NCBI RefSeq assembly: GCF_000377945.1
Contig: NZ_KB898956.1
Coordinates: 1 to 32,135, forward strand
DNA: 32,135 nucleotides
Source: Thioalkalivibrio sulfidiphilus
GTDB taxonomy: Bacteria > Pseudomonadota > Gammaproteobacteria > Ectothiorhodospirales > Ectothiorhodospiraceae
Direction of reading: 5' to 3'
Positions 7,372 through 15,023 of the stretch are shown here, in pieces (the stretch's first letter is position 1; each line of letters begins with the position of its first letter). Both the position numbers and the translations under genes were made by a program. The notes beneath the pieces are model-generated. The model was not told where the DNA came from and did no database searches. It was given only the letters and a program-made list of their open reading frames with translations.

Positions 7372-9564
7372 ATGAAGCAAGCGCGCAAGACCTTGGGCAT
7401 CTTCGCCTTGGCGTTGATCTGCCTGGCTGTCTCGACCGTTCATGCAACCCCCACCGACCGGATCATCATCAAGGTGAGCGAGCCCATGCGTCCGGCTGTG
7501 CTGGCCGACGGCGCGCCGGCACCCCGCGCCCGTGAGCGGGTGTCGGCGTTGTCAGTCGCGGTCGGCCACGAGGTGGTCTACCTGCGCGCCATGTCCGGCG
7601 GTGCCGACGTGGTGCGGTTGCCTCGTGCCATGCCCCTGGAACAGGTGCAGGCCATGGCCGAGGCCATGGCGCGGTTGCCGGGGGTGGAGTATGCGGAGCC
7701 GGATGCGCGAGTTTTCCCAGCGCTGGAGCCGAACGACCCGCTTTATGATGATCCGAATCCGAACGCGCTTAGGCAGTGGTATTTGGATTCTCTCAACAAT
7801 GAGCCCTATGGCATCAATGCACCCGTAGCATGGGCTGAAACCACCGGTGATGCCGTGGTAGTGGCGGTAGTGGATACGGGTATTCGATTCACCCATGAAG
7901 ATCTGGTCGGTAAGGTGCTGCCGGGCTATGACTTCGTAAGCGAAGATATTAGTGGGGAATTTTTTACCGCCAATGATGGAGATGGGCGTGATCGTAATGC
8001 TACAGATCCAGGCGACTGGGTCACCGAAAGAGAGGTGTCCAGACCGGATTGCCCTGTGGATAAGGCCTACAACAGTTCCTGGCATGGAACTCATGTGGCC
8101 GGCATCATCGGGGCAGCTTCAAACAATGGGATAGGTGTGGCGGGAGTAAGTTGGGGGGCAATGGTTCTTCCGGTCAGGGGGCTGGGTAAGTGCGGCGGAT
8201 ATGTCTCAGACATTGCAGATGCAATCCGCTGGGCTGCCGGTGTGGATGATCAGGCCCTCCCACCCAATCCGTATCCCGCCAGGATTATCAATCTGAGTCT
8301 CGGCGGCGGGCAATGTACTCAAGAAGAAAGAGGCAGGACATGGCAGCGGGCCATTGATGACGCGTTAGAGCTCGATGTGTTAGTTGTCGCTGCCGCGGGC
8401 AATTCTGGCTCGAACTTGGATACAAGCCCCATGGCGCCCGCCAGTTGCAATGGCGTGCTGACTGTGGCAGCAACGGACAGAAACGGGCAAAGGGCTGTTT
8501 TCAATTTACAGCAATCGAGTAATTACGGATCAGCTGTTGATGTGGCAGCGCCTGGGATTTCGATACTTTCTACGATTGATTCAGGTACTAAATATCCATC
8601 AGCAGATGCCTACGCATTCTACTCCGGAACAAGTATGGCTGCGCCTATTGTGTCTGGCGTCGCAGCACTATTGTTGAGTCGTGCCCCTGATTTGACTCAG
8701 CAACAGCTATTCGAGTTGATCACAGATACCAATCATGTGACCCAATTTCCGGAAGGTTCCAGTTGCACGTCAGTAATTTGCGGCTCTGGCATCGTCAATG
8801 CTGCCTTGGCCGTTGCTTCGGTCACCGACGCTGAAGGGCGTCCAGGAACGCTGTTCGACTTTGCGCCGCTGGAGGGTGTCGGCAAGTCGCAGATTGTGAC
8901 CTCTGCAGAGGTGGTAGTGAACATTGCCGGGGATCCCTTGCAGATCAGCGTGCAGGGTGGAGAGTACAGTCTCGAAGGATGCGACGGAAGTTTCACCACG
9001 GCAGATGGAACTGTGTCCGATGGTGATAGTCTCTGTTTGCGTCACACAGCATCTGCCCTCCCTGATCATCCTGCCGCCACCTTGGTGACCGTAGGCAATT
9101 ACCGAGCTGCATTCGTGAGCATGACGGGTCCGGCGAACACCGATCCGGATCCGTTGACCGACTTTCTGCCCAAGGCTGGGGTTGATCCAGCTGTGTGGGT
9201 TGTCTCTGAGCCTGTGACTATCACTGGTATCGATGCTCCCGCCCGGGTGAGTGTTGTGGGTGGGCAGTACAGCCTGGGTTGTGTGACTGCGGGCTATACG
9301 ACGGAACCGGGTTATGTGGCACCTGATGGCGACATTTGTGTGCGTCACCGGTCAGCCGCTACGGGGGAGACTTTGACGGTCACCACCGTGACCGTGGGCA
9401 GCCAGAGTGCGGAATTGACGAGTACCACACGTGCCGTCAGCAGTGGTGGCGGTGGTGGTGTGCTCTCGTTCTGGCTGTTCGGAATCTTGTTTGCTTATAC
9501 GGGTCTGTGTGTTCGGCGTAGCAGAAGGTATCCCCCCGCGGCCACCCCCGCCAGCGCCCCGTAA
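7372..9564 (+). CDS. Secreted S8 subtilisin-like protease with GlyGly-CTERM sorting signal
   Basis: A 730-residue serine protease, probably a type II secretion substrate. In order: Sec signal peptide (1 to about 25, ending STVHA), an I9-like propeptide (about 26-112), an S8 catalytic domain with Asp168 (VVDTGI), His238 (WHGTHVAG), oxyanion Asn344 (AAAGNSG) and Ser421 (GTSMAAP), then two related beta-rich repeats starting near residues 494 and 598 (each containing GG-YSL and a DGD-CxRH motif), then five glycines (692-696), a hydrophobic helix (697-714) and RRSRR (715-719). The glycine run, helix and basic cluster match the GlyGly-CTERM signal cut by rhombosortases. An 11-residue Pro/Ala-rich tail after the basic cluster is unusual. 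I chose the ATG at 7372 for its signal peptide. The catalytic domain is far less GC-rich than the propeptide and neighbouring genes. The 3' end overlaps the rhombosortase gene by 70 bases on the opposite strand. Confidence 0.92.
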   Translation: MKQARKTLGIFALALICLAVSTVHATPTDRIIIKVSEPMRPAVLADGAPAPRARERVSALSVAVGHEVVYLRAMSGGADVVRLPRAMPLEQVQAMAEAMARLPGVEYAEPDARVFPALEPNDPLYDDPNPNALRQWYLDSLNNEPYGINAPVAWAETTGDAVVVAVVDTGIRFTHEDLVGKVLPGYDFVSEDISGEFFTANDGDGRDRNATDPGDWVTEREVSRPDCPVDKAYNSSWHGTHVAGIIGAASNNGIGVAGVSWGAMVLPVRGLGKCGGYVSDIADAIRWAAGVDDQALPPNPYPARIINLSLGGGQCTQEERGRTWQRAIDDALELDVLVVAAAGNSGSNLDTSPMAPASCNGVLTVAATDRNGQRAVFNLQQSSNYGSAVDVAAPGISILSTIDSGTKYPSADAYAFYSGTSMAAPIVSGVAALLLSRAPDLTQQQLFELITDTNHVTQFPEGSSCTSVICGSGIVNAALAVASVTDAEGRPGTLFDFAPLEGVGKSQIVTSAEVVVNIAGDPLQISVQGGEYSLEGCDGSFTTADGTVSDGDSLCLRHTASALPDHPAATLVTVGNYRAAFVSMTGPANTDPDPLTDFLPKAGVDPAVWVVSEPVTITGIDAPARVSVVGGQYSLGCVTAGYTTEPGYVAPDGDICVRHRSAATGETLTVTTVTVGSQSAELTSTTRAVSSGGGGGVLSFWLFGILFAYTGLCVRRSRRYPPAATPASAP

Positions 9565-10076
9565 AGATGCGCCTCCACGATCACCGCGCCGCCGATGAGT
9601 TGCGCGATGCCGGGGTCCTGGCCGGTGGACTGCTCCCAGGCGAGCTTGGCGATCAGGCCGAGCAGCAGCAGGCCCAGGCAGGGCTGGCGCTTTAAACCAG
9701 CCAGGGCGCCGGCCGCCAACAGGCCGTGCAGGATGCCGGACAGGCCCACGTACCAAGCCACCGTAGGTGAAAAGGCCAGCAGTCCCAGGTTCACGCCCGC
9801 CCCGCAGATCAGCACCGTCAGCCACCATTGTGCCGGCGAGAGGTTGCGGGCAAGGATGAACCAGATGAGGGTGAGCCCAGCTAGATTCATGGCGAGATGA
9901 ATCCAGCCCAGGTGCATGAGCTGGCCGGTGACCAGCCGCCAGGGCTGTTCCAGCCAGAGTCCCCGCTCCAGCCGCAGGGCCTCCAGGCCGCCGAAGGCCT
10001 GGGCCAGCAGGGCGGCCAGGGCCAGCGTGAGAGGCAGCGCCCAGCGTGCCAGGCGCGGTTTTGCCGGGTTGTTCAT
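9495..10076 (-). CDS. rrtA: Rhombosortase, intramembrane serine protease for GlyGly-CTERM proteins
   Basis: A 193-residue, roughly six-helix rhomboid-family protease. The catalytic pair is Ser113 in GLSGILHG and His169 in EAHLYGALAG; HLAMN (H60, N64) on an earlier helix matches the rhomboid oxyanion region. The short length without extra domains and the EAH motif fit rhombosortases, which cleave GlyGly-CTERM tails near the glycines after export and hand the protein to the type II secretion route. Its expected substrate is encoded next to it on the opposite strand, and the two genes overlap tail to tail by 70 bases (9495-9564). The overlap encodes rhombosortase residues from about 171 to the end, that is, the last helix after the catalytic His. 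The gene runs against the gsp operon and starts 62 bases from gspG on the other strand, so gspG-N probably needs a separate promoter or read-through. A general GlpG-like rhomboid is the main alternative, but context favours rhombosortase. Confidence 0.88.
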   Translation of the reverse strand: MNNPAKPRLARWALPLTLALAALLAQAFGGLEALRLERGLWLEQPWRLVTGQLMHLGWIHLAMNLAGLTLIWFILARNLSPAQWWLTVLICGAGVNLGLLAFSPTVAWYVGLSGILHGLLAAGALAGLKRQPCLGLLLLGLIAKLAWEQSTGQDPGIAQLIGGAVIVEAHLYGALAGVAAGGYLLLRRTHRPV

Positions 10077-10138
10077 GCAGCCGCCATGACAAAGTGTCAG
10101 ACTATCGAAACAGGAACGAACGAGGTAGTGATCGAATC

Positions 10139-10588
10139 ATGAACTACAGCATCGCACACAAACCCCGCCGCATGGGCGGCTTCACCCTCATCGAGGTCAT
10201 GGTGGTTGTCGTGATCCTCGGCATTCTGGCCGCCATCGTGGTGCCGCGCATCATGGACCGGCCCGACGAGGCCCGTATCGCCAAGGCGCGCAACGACATT
10301 CGCACCCTGGAACAGGCCCTGAACCTCTACCGGCTGGACAACTTCCGCTATCCCACCACCGAGCAGGGCCTGCGCGCCCTGGTGGAACGGCCAACCACGT
10401 CGCCCGAGCCTCGCAACTGGCGTGCCGGCGGCTACCTGGACCGCCTGCCCATGGATCCCTGGGGCAACCCCTACGAATACGCCCATCCCGGTCGCCATGG
10501 CGAGATCGACATCTACAGCCTCGGCGCGGACGGCCGTCCCGGTGGTGATGGCGCGGATGCCGACATCGGCAACTGGAACATCAACTGA
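10139..10588 (+). CDS. gspG: Type II secretion major pseudopilin GspG
   Basis: The major subunit of the periplasmic pseudopilus that pushes substrates through the secretin. The 149-residue precursor has a 14-residue leader ending MGG and a type IV prepilin cleavage site before FTLIEVMVVVVILGILAA, with the conserved Glu5 after cleavage. The C-terminal domain shows classic GspG features: YPTTEQGLRALV, the PMDPWGNPYEY loop and an Asp/Gly-rich calcium-binding end (IYSLGADGRPGGDG, then IGNWN). I chose the ATG at 10139 because it gives the proper short leader; GAGGT lies upstream, though somewhat far. This is the first gene of the second half of the operon, divergent from the rhombosortase gene. 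Confidence 0.97.
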   Translation: MNYSIAHKPRRMGGFTLIEVMVVVVILGILAAIVVPRIMDRPDEARIAKARNDIRTLEQALNLYRLDNFRYPTTEQGLRALVERPTTSPEPRNWRAGGYLDRLPMDPWGNPYEYAHPGRHGEIDIYSLGADGRPGGDGADADIGNWNIN

Positions 10589-10591
10589 TCC

Positions 10592-11149
10592 GTGATCCCC
10601 TTGCCCGCCCATCGGCCCGTGCTGCGCACACCGCAGCGGGGCTTCACCCTCATCGAGGTGATGGTGGTGGTGTTCATCATCGGCATCATGGCCAGCTTCG
10701 CGGTGATCAGCATGGGCGGGGGCGGGCAGGACCGGGTGGTGGAGCAGGAGGCCCGCCGGGTCACCGCACTGCTTGAACTGGTGCGCGACGAGGGCATCCT
10801 CACCGCCCGGGAACAGGCCCTGGGTTTCACCGAATACGCCTACGTGTTCTTGCGACGTTACCGGGTCGGCGACCGGACCTACGAATGGCTGCCCGTGGAG
10901 GACGATCAGACCCTGCGCCGGCGGGACCTGGAAGACTTAGGGATCTCCTTCGCCCTGTATGTGGAAGGCACCCGGGTCAGCCTGCCGCGGCAAGCCGAGA
11001 ATCCTGGCGCGCAGATCATCATCGGACCCAGCGGCGAGATGACCGCCTTCGAACTGGAGATCATCACCGAGGGGGCGCGGCAGGCCTCGTGGGTGGTGCG
11101 CGGCCTGCCCGGCGGGCGCATCGAACTGCGCCGGGGCGCTCGTACATGA
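10592..11149 (+). CDS. gspH: Type II secretion minor pseudopilin GspH
   Basis: A minor pseudopilin near the pseudopilus tip. The 185-residue precursor starts with GTG at 10592, three bases after the gspG stop, and carries a 17-residue leader ending PQRG before FTLIEVMVVVFIIGIMASF. The C-terminal beta domain (GYVFL-like AYVFLRRYRVGDRTYEW, ending in IELRRG) fits the GspH family by position and length, although the family is weakly conserved. Its stop overlaps the gspI start by four bases (ATGA), indicating translational coupling. Confidence 0.92.
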   Translation: MIPLPAHRPVLRTPQRGFTLIEVMVVVFIIGIMASFAVISMGGGGQDRVVEQEARRVTALLELVRDEGILTAREQALGFTEYAYVFLRRYRVGDRTYEWLPVEDDQTLRRRDLEDLGISFALYVEGTRVSLPRQAENPGAQIIIGPSGEMTAFELEIITEGARQASWVVRGLPGGRIELRRGART

Positions 11150-11556
11150 TCCTTTGCCCTGGCCCGAGACGCCCGCGCGGACAGCGCGGCTTCACCCTGC
11201 TGGAAGTCCTGGTGGCGGTGGTCATCCTGGCGGTGGCCATGGGCGCACTCATCAAGGTGGGCAGCGAGAATGCCGCCAACGCCGCCTACCTGCGCGACCG
11301 CACGCACGCCCACTGGGTGGGCATGAATGTGCTCACCCGCTACCGCATCGGCATGGAGCCCCGCCAGTTGGGCAGTCGGGAAGGGGCGAGCGAGATGGGC
11401 GAGCGCACCTGGTACTGGCGGGCCACCCTCAGCGAGGCCAGCGTGGACGTGGAAGGTTTCACCCTGGGCGGCCTGCTGAGGGTGGAGGTGGAGGTGCGCG
11501 ATCGGGATGACCGCGACCGGGAGCCGTTGGCCAGGGTGGTGGGGTTCATTTTATGA
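11146..11556 (+). CDS. gspI: Type II secretion minor pseudopilin GspI
   Basis: GspI nucleates the pseudopilus tip together with GspJ and GspK. The 136-residue precursor has a 15-residue leader (ending GQRG) and a prepilin helix FTLLEVLVAVVILAVAMGAL with Glu5. Its short C-terminal region containing YLRDRTHAHWVGMNVL is typical of GspI in length and sequence. The ATG at 11146 overlaps the gspH stop, and its own stop overlaps the gspJ ATG, so H-I-J-K form a tightly coupled block. Confidence 0.94.
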   Translation: MILCPGPRRPRGQRGFTLLEVLVAVVILAVAMGALIKVGSENAANAAYLRDRTHAHWVGMNVLTRYRIGMEPRQLGSREGASEMGERTWYWRATLSEASVDVEGFTLGGLLRVEVEVRDRDDRDREPLARVVGFIL

Positions 11557-12206
11557 ACCAGCGGCAAGGCGCTTCAAAGGCCAATGGGCAGGTCGGCTTT
11601 ACGCTGCTGGAGCTGCTGGTGGCCATGGCGGTGTTTGCGGTGGTGGCGATGATGGCCTACGGGGGGCTGAGCGCGGTGCTGGATTCCCGCCAGCATACGG
11701 ACCGGGCCTCGCGCAGCCTGAACGAGCTGCAGATGGCCTTCACCCTGCTGGGGCGGGACTTCGAGCAGGTGGTGGCCCGGCCGGTGCGCGATCAATTCGG
11801 CGACCCGATGGCGCCCCTGCGCTTCAGCCCCTTCAGCGATCAGCCGCGCCTGGAACTGGTGCGCGCCGGGGGTGCCTTCGGCGCCCACCGGGTGGCCTGG
11901 GAGATCCGCGAGGACCGTCTCTACCGGCTCACCTGGACGGTGCTCGACGGTGCCGATCCCGCCGAACCCCAGGGGCGGATGCCCTTGATGGGCGAGGCGA
12001 GTGCCGAGGGGGAAGAGCCCGTACAGGGCGTGCGTGCCTGGACCCTGCGTTTTCACTACGTGGATGAGACCGGCCAGTTCGCCGTGGCCGAGACCTGGCC
12101 CCTGGAGATCAATCCCCTGGCACCCGAGGCCCTGCCCCGTGCGGTGGAGCTGACGCTGGAACGCCAGGACGGCCAGCAGCTGACCCGCTGGTTCGCGCTG
12201 CCATGA
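11553..12206 (+). CDS. gspJ: Type II secretion minor pseudopilin GspJ
   Basis: A tip pseudopilin. The 217-residue precursor has a 15-residue leader (ending GQVG) followed by FTLLELLVAMAVFAVVAMMA, with the expected Glu5. Family-typical motifs are present: LSAVLDSRQHTDRASRSLNELQ, LGRDFEQVVARPVRD and the late RAVELTLERQDG strand followed by LTRWFALP. It overlaps gspI at its start and gspK at its stop by four bases each. Confidence 0.95.
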   Translation: MNQRQGASKANGQVGFTLLELLVAMAVFAVVAMMAYGGLSAVLDSRQHTDRASRSLNELQMAFTLLGRDFEQVVARPVRDQFGDPMAPLRFSPFSDQPRLELVRAGGAFGAHRVAWEIREDRLYRLTWTVLDGADPAEPQGRMPLMGEASAEGEEPVQGVRAWTLRFHYVDETGQFAVAETWPLEINPLAPEALPRAVELTLERQDGQQLTRWFALP

Positions 12207-13000
12207 GAACCGCACCGCGTCGGCAACGGGGCGTGGCCCTGATCACCGCGCTGCTGGTGGTGGTGCTGGCCACCCTGGCGGCGGTGGCCATGGTGGCACG
12301 CCAGCACCTGGACATCCGCCGCGCGGGCAACATGCTGGGCCAGGATCAGGCCTACCTCATCGCGCTGGCCGCCGAGGGCTATGCCCTGCGCCTGCTGTCC
12401 TCGGATGACCGCGACTTGCCCTGGGAGGGTTGTATCTCTCCCCCCCTGTGGGTGACCCTTGAAGAGGCGCAGATGGAGATCTGGCTCGAGGACATGCACT
12501 GCCGGTTCAACCTCAACAACCTGGCGGCGCGGGACGATGCGGCGGCCAATGGTTTCATCCGACTGCTGGAGGGTGTGCGCTCCCGGACCCCGGACCTGTC
12601 CCTGGACCCGGAGGGACTCACCGCGGCGGTGCGCGACTGGATGAATCCGGAGACCGATGATCCGTACTATCGGCTGGCGACGCCGCCGTACCTGAGCGCG
12701 AACCGCCCGATGATCGTGGCCGCGGAACTGCGCCGGGTGCAGGGCATGAACAATGAACTCTGGCAGGCCTTGTCGCCCTACGTCACCGCCCTGCCCGCCA
12801 CCGGCACCACCATGAACCTGGAGTTCGCCGAAGAGGTGCTGCAGGACGCGTTCCCGGATCGTGGCGAGGTGGTGGCCTCGCGGTTCTTCCGCCTGGGCGT
12901 GCATGCGGAACTGGGCGGGCGGCGCTTCCTGCTGTGCAGCCTGCTGGACACCGGCAACATCAGCGTGGTGTGGCGCAGCCAGTCGATGTGTGAAGATTGA
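12203..13000 (+). CDS. gspK: Type II secretion minor pseudopilin GspK
   Basis: GspK caps the pseudopilus tip. The 265-residue precursor has a 10-residue basic leader ending RQRG before VALITALLVVVLATLAAVAM; as usual in GspK, the Glu5 of other pseudopilins is absent. The large insertion domain follows, with RFNLNNLA, AAVRDWMNPETDDPYYR (the calcium/helical region) and the helix-hairpin-helix-like AELRRVQGMNNELWQALSPYVT. It is on the short side for the family, which often exceeds 300 residues, but no key block is missing. After its stop the coupled arrangement ends: 311 non-coding bases full of repeats separate it from gspL. Confidence 0.95.
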   Translation: MRTAPRRQRGVALITALLVVVLATLAAVAMVARQHLDIRRAGNMLGQDQAYLIALAAEGYALRLLSSDDRDLPWEGCISPPLWVTLEEAQMEIWLEDMHCRFNLNNLAARDDAAANGFIRLLEGVRSRTPDLSLDPEGLTAAVRDWMNPETDDPYYRLATPPYLSANRPMIVAAELRRVQGMNNELWQALSPYVTALPATGTTMNLEFAEEVLQDAFPDRGEVVASRFFRLGVHAELGGRRFLLCSLLDTGNISVVWRSQSMCED

Positions 13001-13013
13001 AGGAAGGCGCAGA

Positions 13014-13072
13014 GGCAAGATACAAGATGCAAGAGACAAGAAATCGTGGGTCGGGCTGAAGCCCGACCTACG
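13014..13072. repeat. 7-base repeat array plus GGTCGGGC hairpin (gspK-gspL spacer, first part)
   Basis: Four tandem 7-base units of the pattern NNCAAGA lie at 13014-13041, starting 13 bases after the gspK stop. They are followed by a near-perfect hairpin, 13045-13056 pairing with 13061-13072 (core GGTCGGGC/GCCCGACC, loop TGAA, one G-T pair). The same hairpin sequence occurs twice more in the gspM-gspN spacer, so it is a dispersed repeat. Confidence 0.8.
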
Positions 13073-13149
13073 AGTCTGATGGCATGGAGAAGGATGTATT
13101 GGGGATGCGTATGTCCAACATCACATGCTCGAACTTACGAAAAGCGGTC

Positions 13150-13224
13150 CTCTCACAGTGACACGGAGACACGGGGAATGCGCAATGATGGATCTTACTC
13201 CGTGTCCCCGTGCCTCCGTGAGAG
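13150..13224. repeat. Palindromic repeat with 8-base period, CTCTCAC-type (gspK-gspL spacer, second part)
   Basis: The left arm (about 13150-13176) and right arm (about 13198-13224) pair at 22 of 27 positions around a loop of about 20 bases. Within the arms the motif (G/C)ACACGG(A/G) recurs every eight bases. Two further elements of the same type lie at 26757-26830 and 26871-26936. The remainder of the gspK-gspL spacer (13073-13149 and 13225-13311) shows no gene and no clear promoter. Confidence 0.75.
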
Positions 13225-13311
13225 AATAGGTTTTCGATTCACTCGTAGCAATTCGAAGTCAGTGATCGATGTAATCATCTGGACGAGCAATATGAATCGG
13301 TGCGCATTGCC

Positions 13312-14550
13312 ATGAACCAACAGACCCTGTTGCTGCGCCTGCCCGAAGGGGACGGGGCTGCACAGTTCGTGCTGCGGGATGCCGCGGGTGCGATCCGCGA
13401 GGCGGGGCAGGATAGCCTCGCCGCTCTGGCAGAGCGCGCCAAGGGTCAGACCGTGGTGGCGCTTGCGCCCGGCCCCGAGGTCCTGCTCACCCGCGCACGG
13501 GTGCCGGCGCGCAATCCCCGCGCCCTGGCCCGGGCGCTGCCCTATGCCCTGGAAGACCAGCTGGCCGGCGACGTGGACAGCCTGCACTGCGTGCCGGGTG
13601 CGCGCCTGCCGGATGACAGCATCAGCGTGGCCGTGGTGTCCTGCAGCCAGATGGACCAGTGGCGCGAGCAGCTGCGCGAGGCCGGACTCGATCCCCGATC
13701 CCTGGTGCCGGAGACGGCGCTCCTGCCCGCCCATGGCGAGGGCTGGCTGCTGTGGCTGGAGCATGACTCGGCCTGGCTCAGCACGGGGCCGGGGGAGGGC
13801 ATGGCCCTGGACCGTGACAACGCCGCCCTGCTGGTGCGGCTGCGCCTGGAGGAGACCGACGAGGAGGCACGTCCCGCTCAGCTGGAAGTGGTGCGCCATG
13901 GCCCGGCCCGGGACACCGACCAGGGACTGGAGGCACTCGAAGGACTGACCCTGCAATGGCGCGACAGCGAGGCGACCCTGCTCGAGGAGATCGCCCGACA
14001 GCTGCCGGCCAAGCTGCCCTTCAACCTGCTCACCGGGCCCTACAGCCGGCGTGAGCAGCTGGGCCGGCTGTGGCGCCCCTGGCGCGCGGCCGCTGCGGTG
14101 CTGGCGGCCTGGGCCCTGGTCCAGGTGGCGCTGGTGGTGGTGGACATCCAGCGCATGGAGCGCGAGCGCGCCGCCCTGGACGCGCAGATGCGCGAGATCT
14201 ACGAGACAGCCGTACCCGGCGGTCGCGCCGGTGGTGACCCCCGCCGCCAGCTGGAGAGCGCCCTGGCCGGCCGAGGCCGCGAGGCGGGTGCAACCGGACC
14301 GGAGGACCTGGGCGAGATCCTGGCGCACACCGCCACGGTCCTGACCCGGCTGTCGGGGTTGAGCATCCAGAGCCTGCGCTACCGCCCCGGTCAGATGGAA
14401 CTGGACCTGCAGCTGGACAGCCTGCAGAGCCTGGACCGTCTCAAGCAGGAACTGGAGGCTGATGCGGCCTGGGCGGTGGAGATCCAGTCCGCCAGTGCCC
14501 GTGATGATGGCGTGGAAAGCCGCATCCAGATCCGGAGGGTTGGCTCATGA
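13312..14550 (+). CDS. gspL: Type II secretion assembly protein GspL
   Basis: GspL is a bitopic inner-membrane protein that recruits the ATPase GspE to the membrane and pairs with GspM. The 412-residue product has an actin-like cytoplasmic domain (residues 1 to about 240, with LARALPYALEDQLAGDVDSLH, a GspL hallmark, and FNLLTGPYSRREQLGRLW before the membrane), one membrane helix at about 257-280, and a ferredoxin-like periplasmic domain ending near QIRRVGS. I chose the ATG at 13312; a GTG four codons upstream (13300) is also possible, and neither has a good ribosome site. This is one of three gsp genes preceded by repeat elements rather than by an overlap. Its stop overlaps the gspM ATG. Confidence 0.94.
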   Translation: MNQQTLLLRLPEGDGAAQFVLRDAAGAIREAGQDSLAALAERAKGQTVVALAPGPEVLLTRARVPARNPRALARALPYALEDQLAGDVDSLHCVPGARLPDDSISVAVVSCSQMDQWREQLREAGLDPRSLVPETALLPAHGEGWLLWLEHDSAWLSTGPGEGMALDRDNAALLVRLRLEETDEEARPAQLEVVRHGPARDTDQGLEALEGLTLQWRDSEATLLEEIARQLPAKLPFNLLTGPYSRREQLGRLWRPWRAAAAVLAAWALVQVALVVVDIQRMERERAALDAQMREIYETAVPGGRAGGDPRRQLESALAGRGREAGATGPEDLGEILAHTATVLTRLSGLSIQSLRYRPGQMELDLQLDSLQSLDRLKQELEADAAWAVEIQSASARDDGVESRIQIRRVGS

Positions 14551-15023
14551 AGGCCTGGTGGGAAGGTTTGACCCAGAGGGATCGCCGCATCCTGATGGTG
14601 GGCGGAGCGCTGCTGTGCCTCCTGTTGCCCTACATGCTCATCTGGCAGCCGCTCCATGACCGTGCCGAGCGCCTGGAGCGCACCCTGGTCGCGCAGCGGG
14701 CGGACGCGAGCTGGATGCAGCAGGCCGCCGCGCAGCTGCGCGCCACGGCAGCGACAGGTCGCACCGCGACGCCCGCCGGCCAGTCCCTGCTCGGCCTGAT
14801 CGACCGCACCGTGCGCGAGGGTCAACTCGGCGGTACCGTGCGCCGCGTTCAGCCGGAGGGTGCCAACACCGTGCGCGTCTGGCTGGAGGACGCACCCTTT
14901 GATGAACTGATGATTTGGCTGGGCACCCTGGAGACCCGCCACGGCATCCGCGCCACCAGCCTGGTGGTGGATCGCCAGGCGGCACCGGGGCGTGTCAATG
15001 CGAGGCTCACCCTGGAAGGGTGA
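14547..15023 (+). CDS. gspM: Type II secretion assembly protein GspM
   Basis: GspM is a small bitopic inner-membrane partner of GspL. The 158-residue product begins with the family-typical MKAWWEGLTQRDRRILMVGG, has one membrane helix at about residues 14-33 (LMVGGALLCLLLPYMLIWQP), a coiled linker (HDRAERLERTLVAQRADASW) and a periplasmic ferredoxin-like domain (LIDRTVREGQLGG, VWLEDAPFDELMIWLGTLE). It overlaps gspL by four bases. A 7-base repeat array begins on the second base of its stop codon. Confidence 0.93.
   Translation: MKAWWEGLTQRDRRILMVGGALLCLLLPYMLIWQPLHDRAERLERTLVAQRADASWMQQAAAQLRATAATGRTATPAGQSLLGLIDRTVREGQLGGTVRRVQPEGANTVRVWLEDAPFDELMIWLGTLETRHGIRATSLVVDRQAAPGRVNARLTLEG

Noticed and set aside
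9352-10092. A second minus-strand frame (246 codons) overlapping the rhombosortase gene
   Set aside because: It is Arg/Gly/Pro-rich with no hydrophobic pattern; the alternative frame gives a six-helix rhomboid with catalytic motifs.
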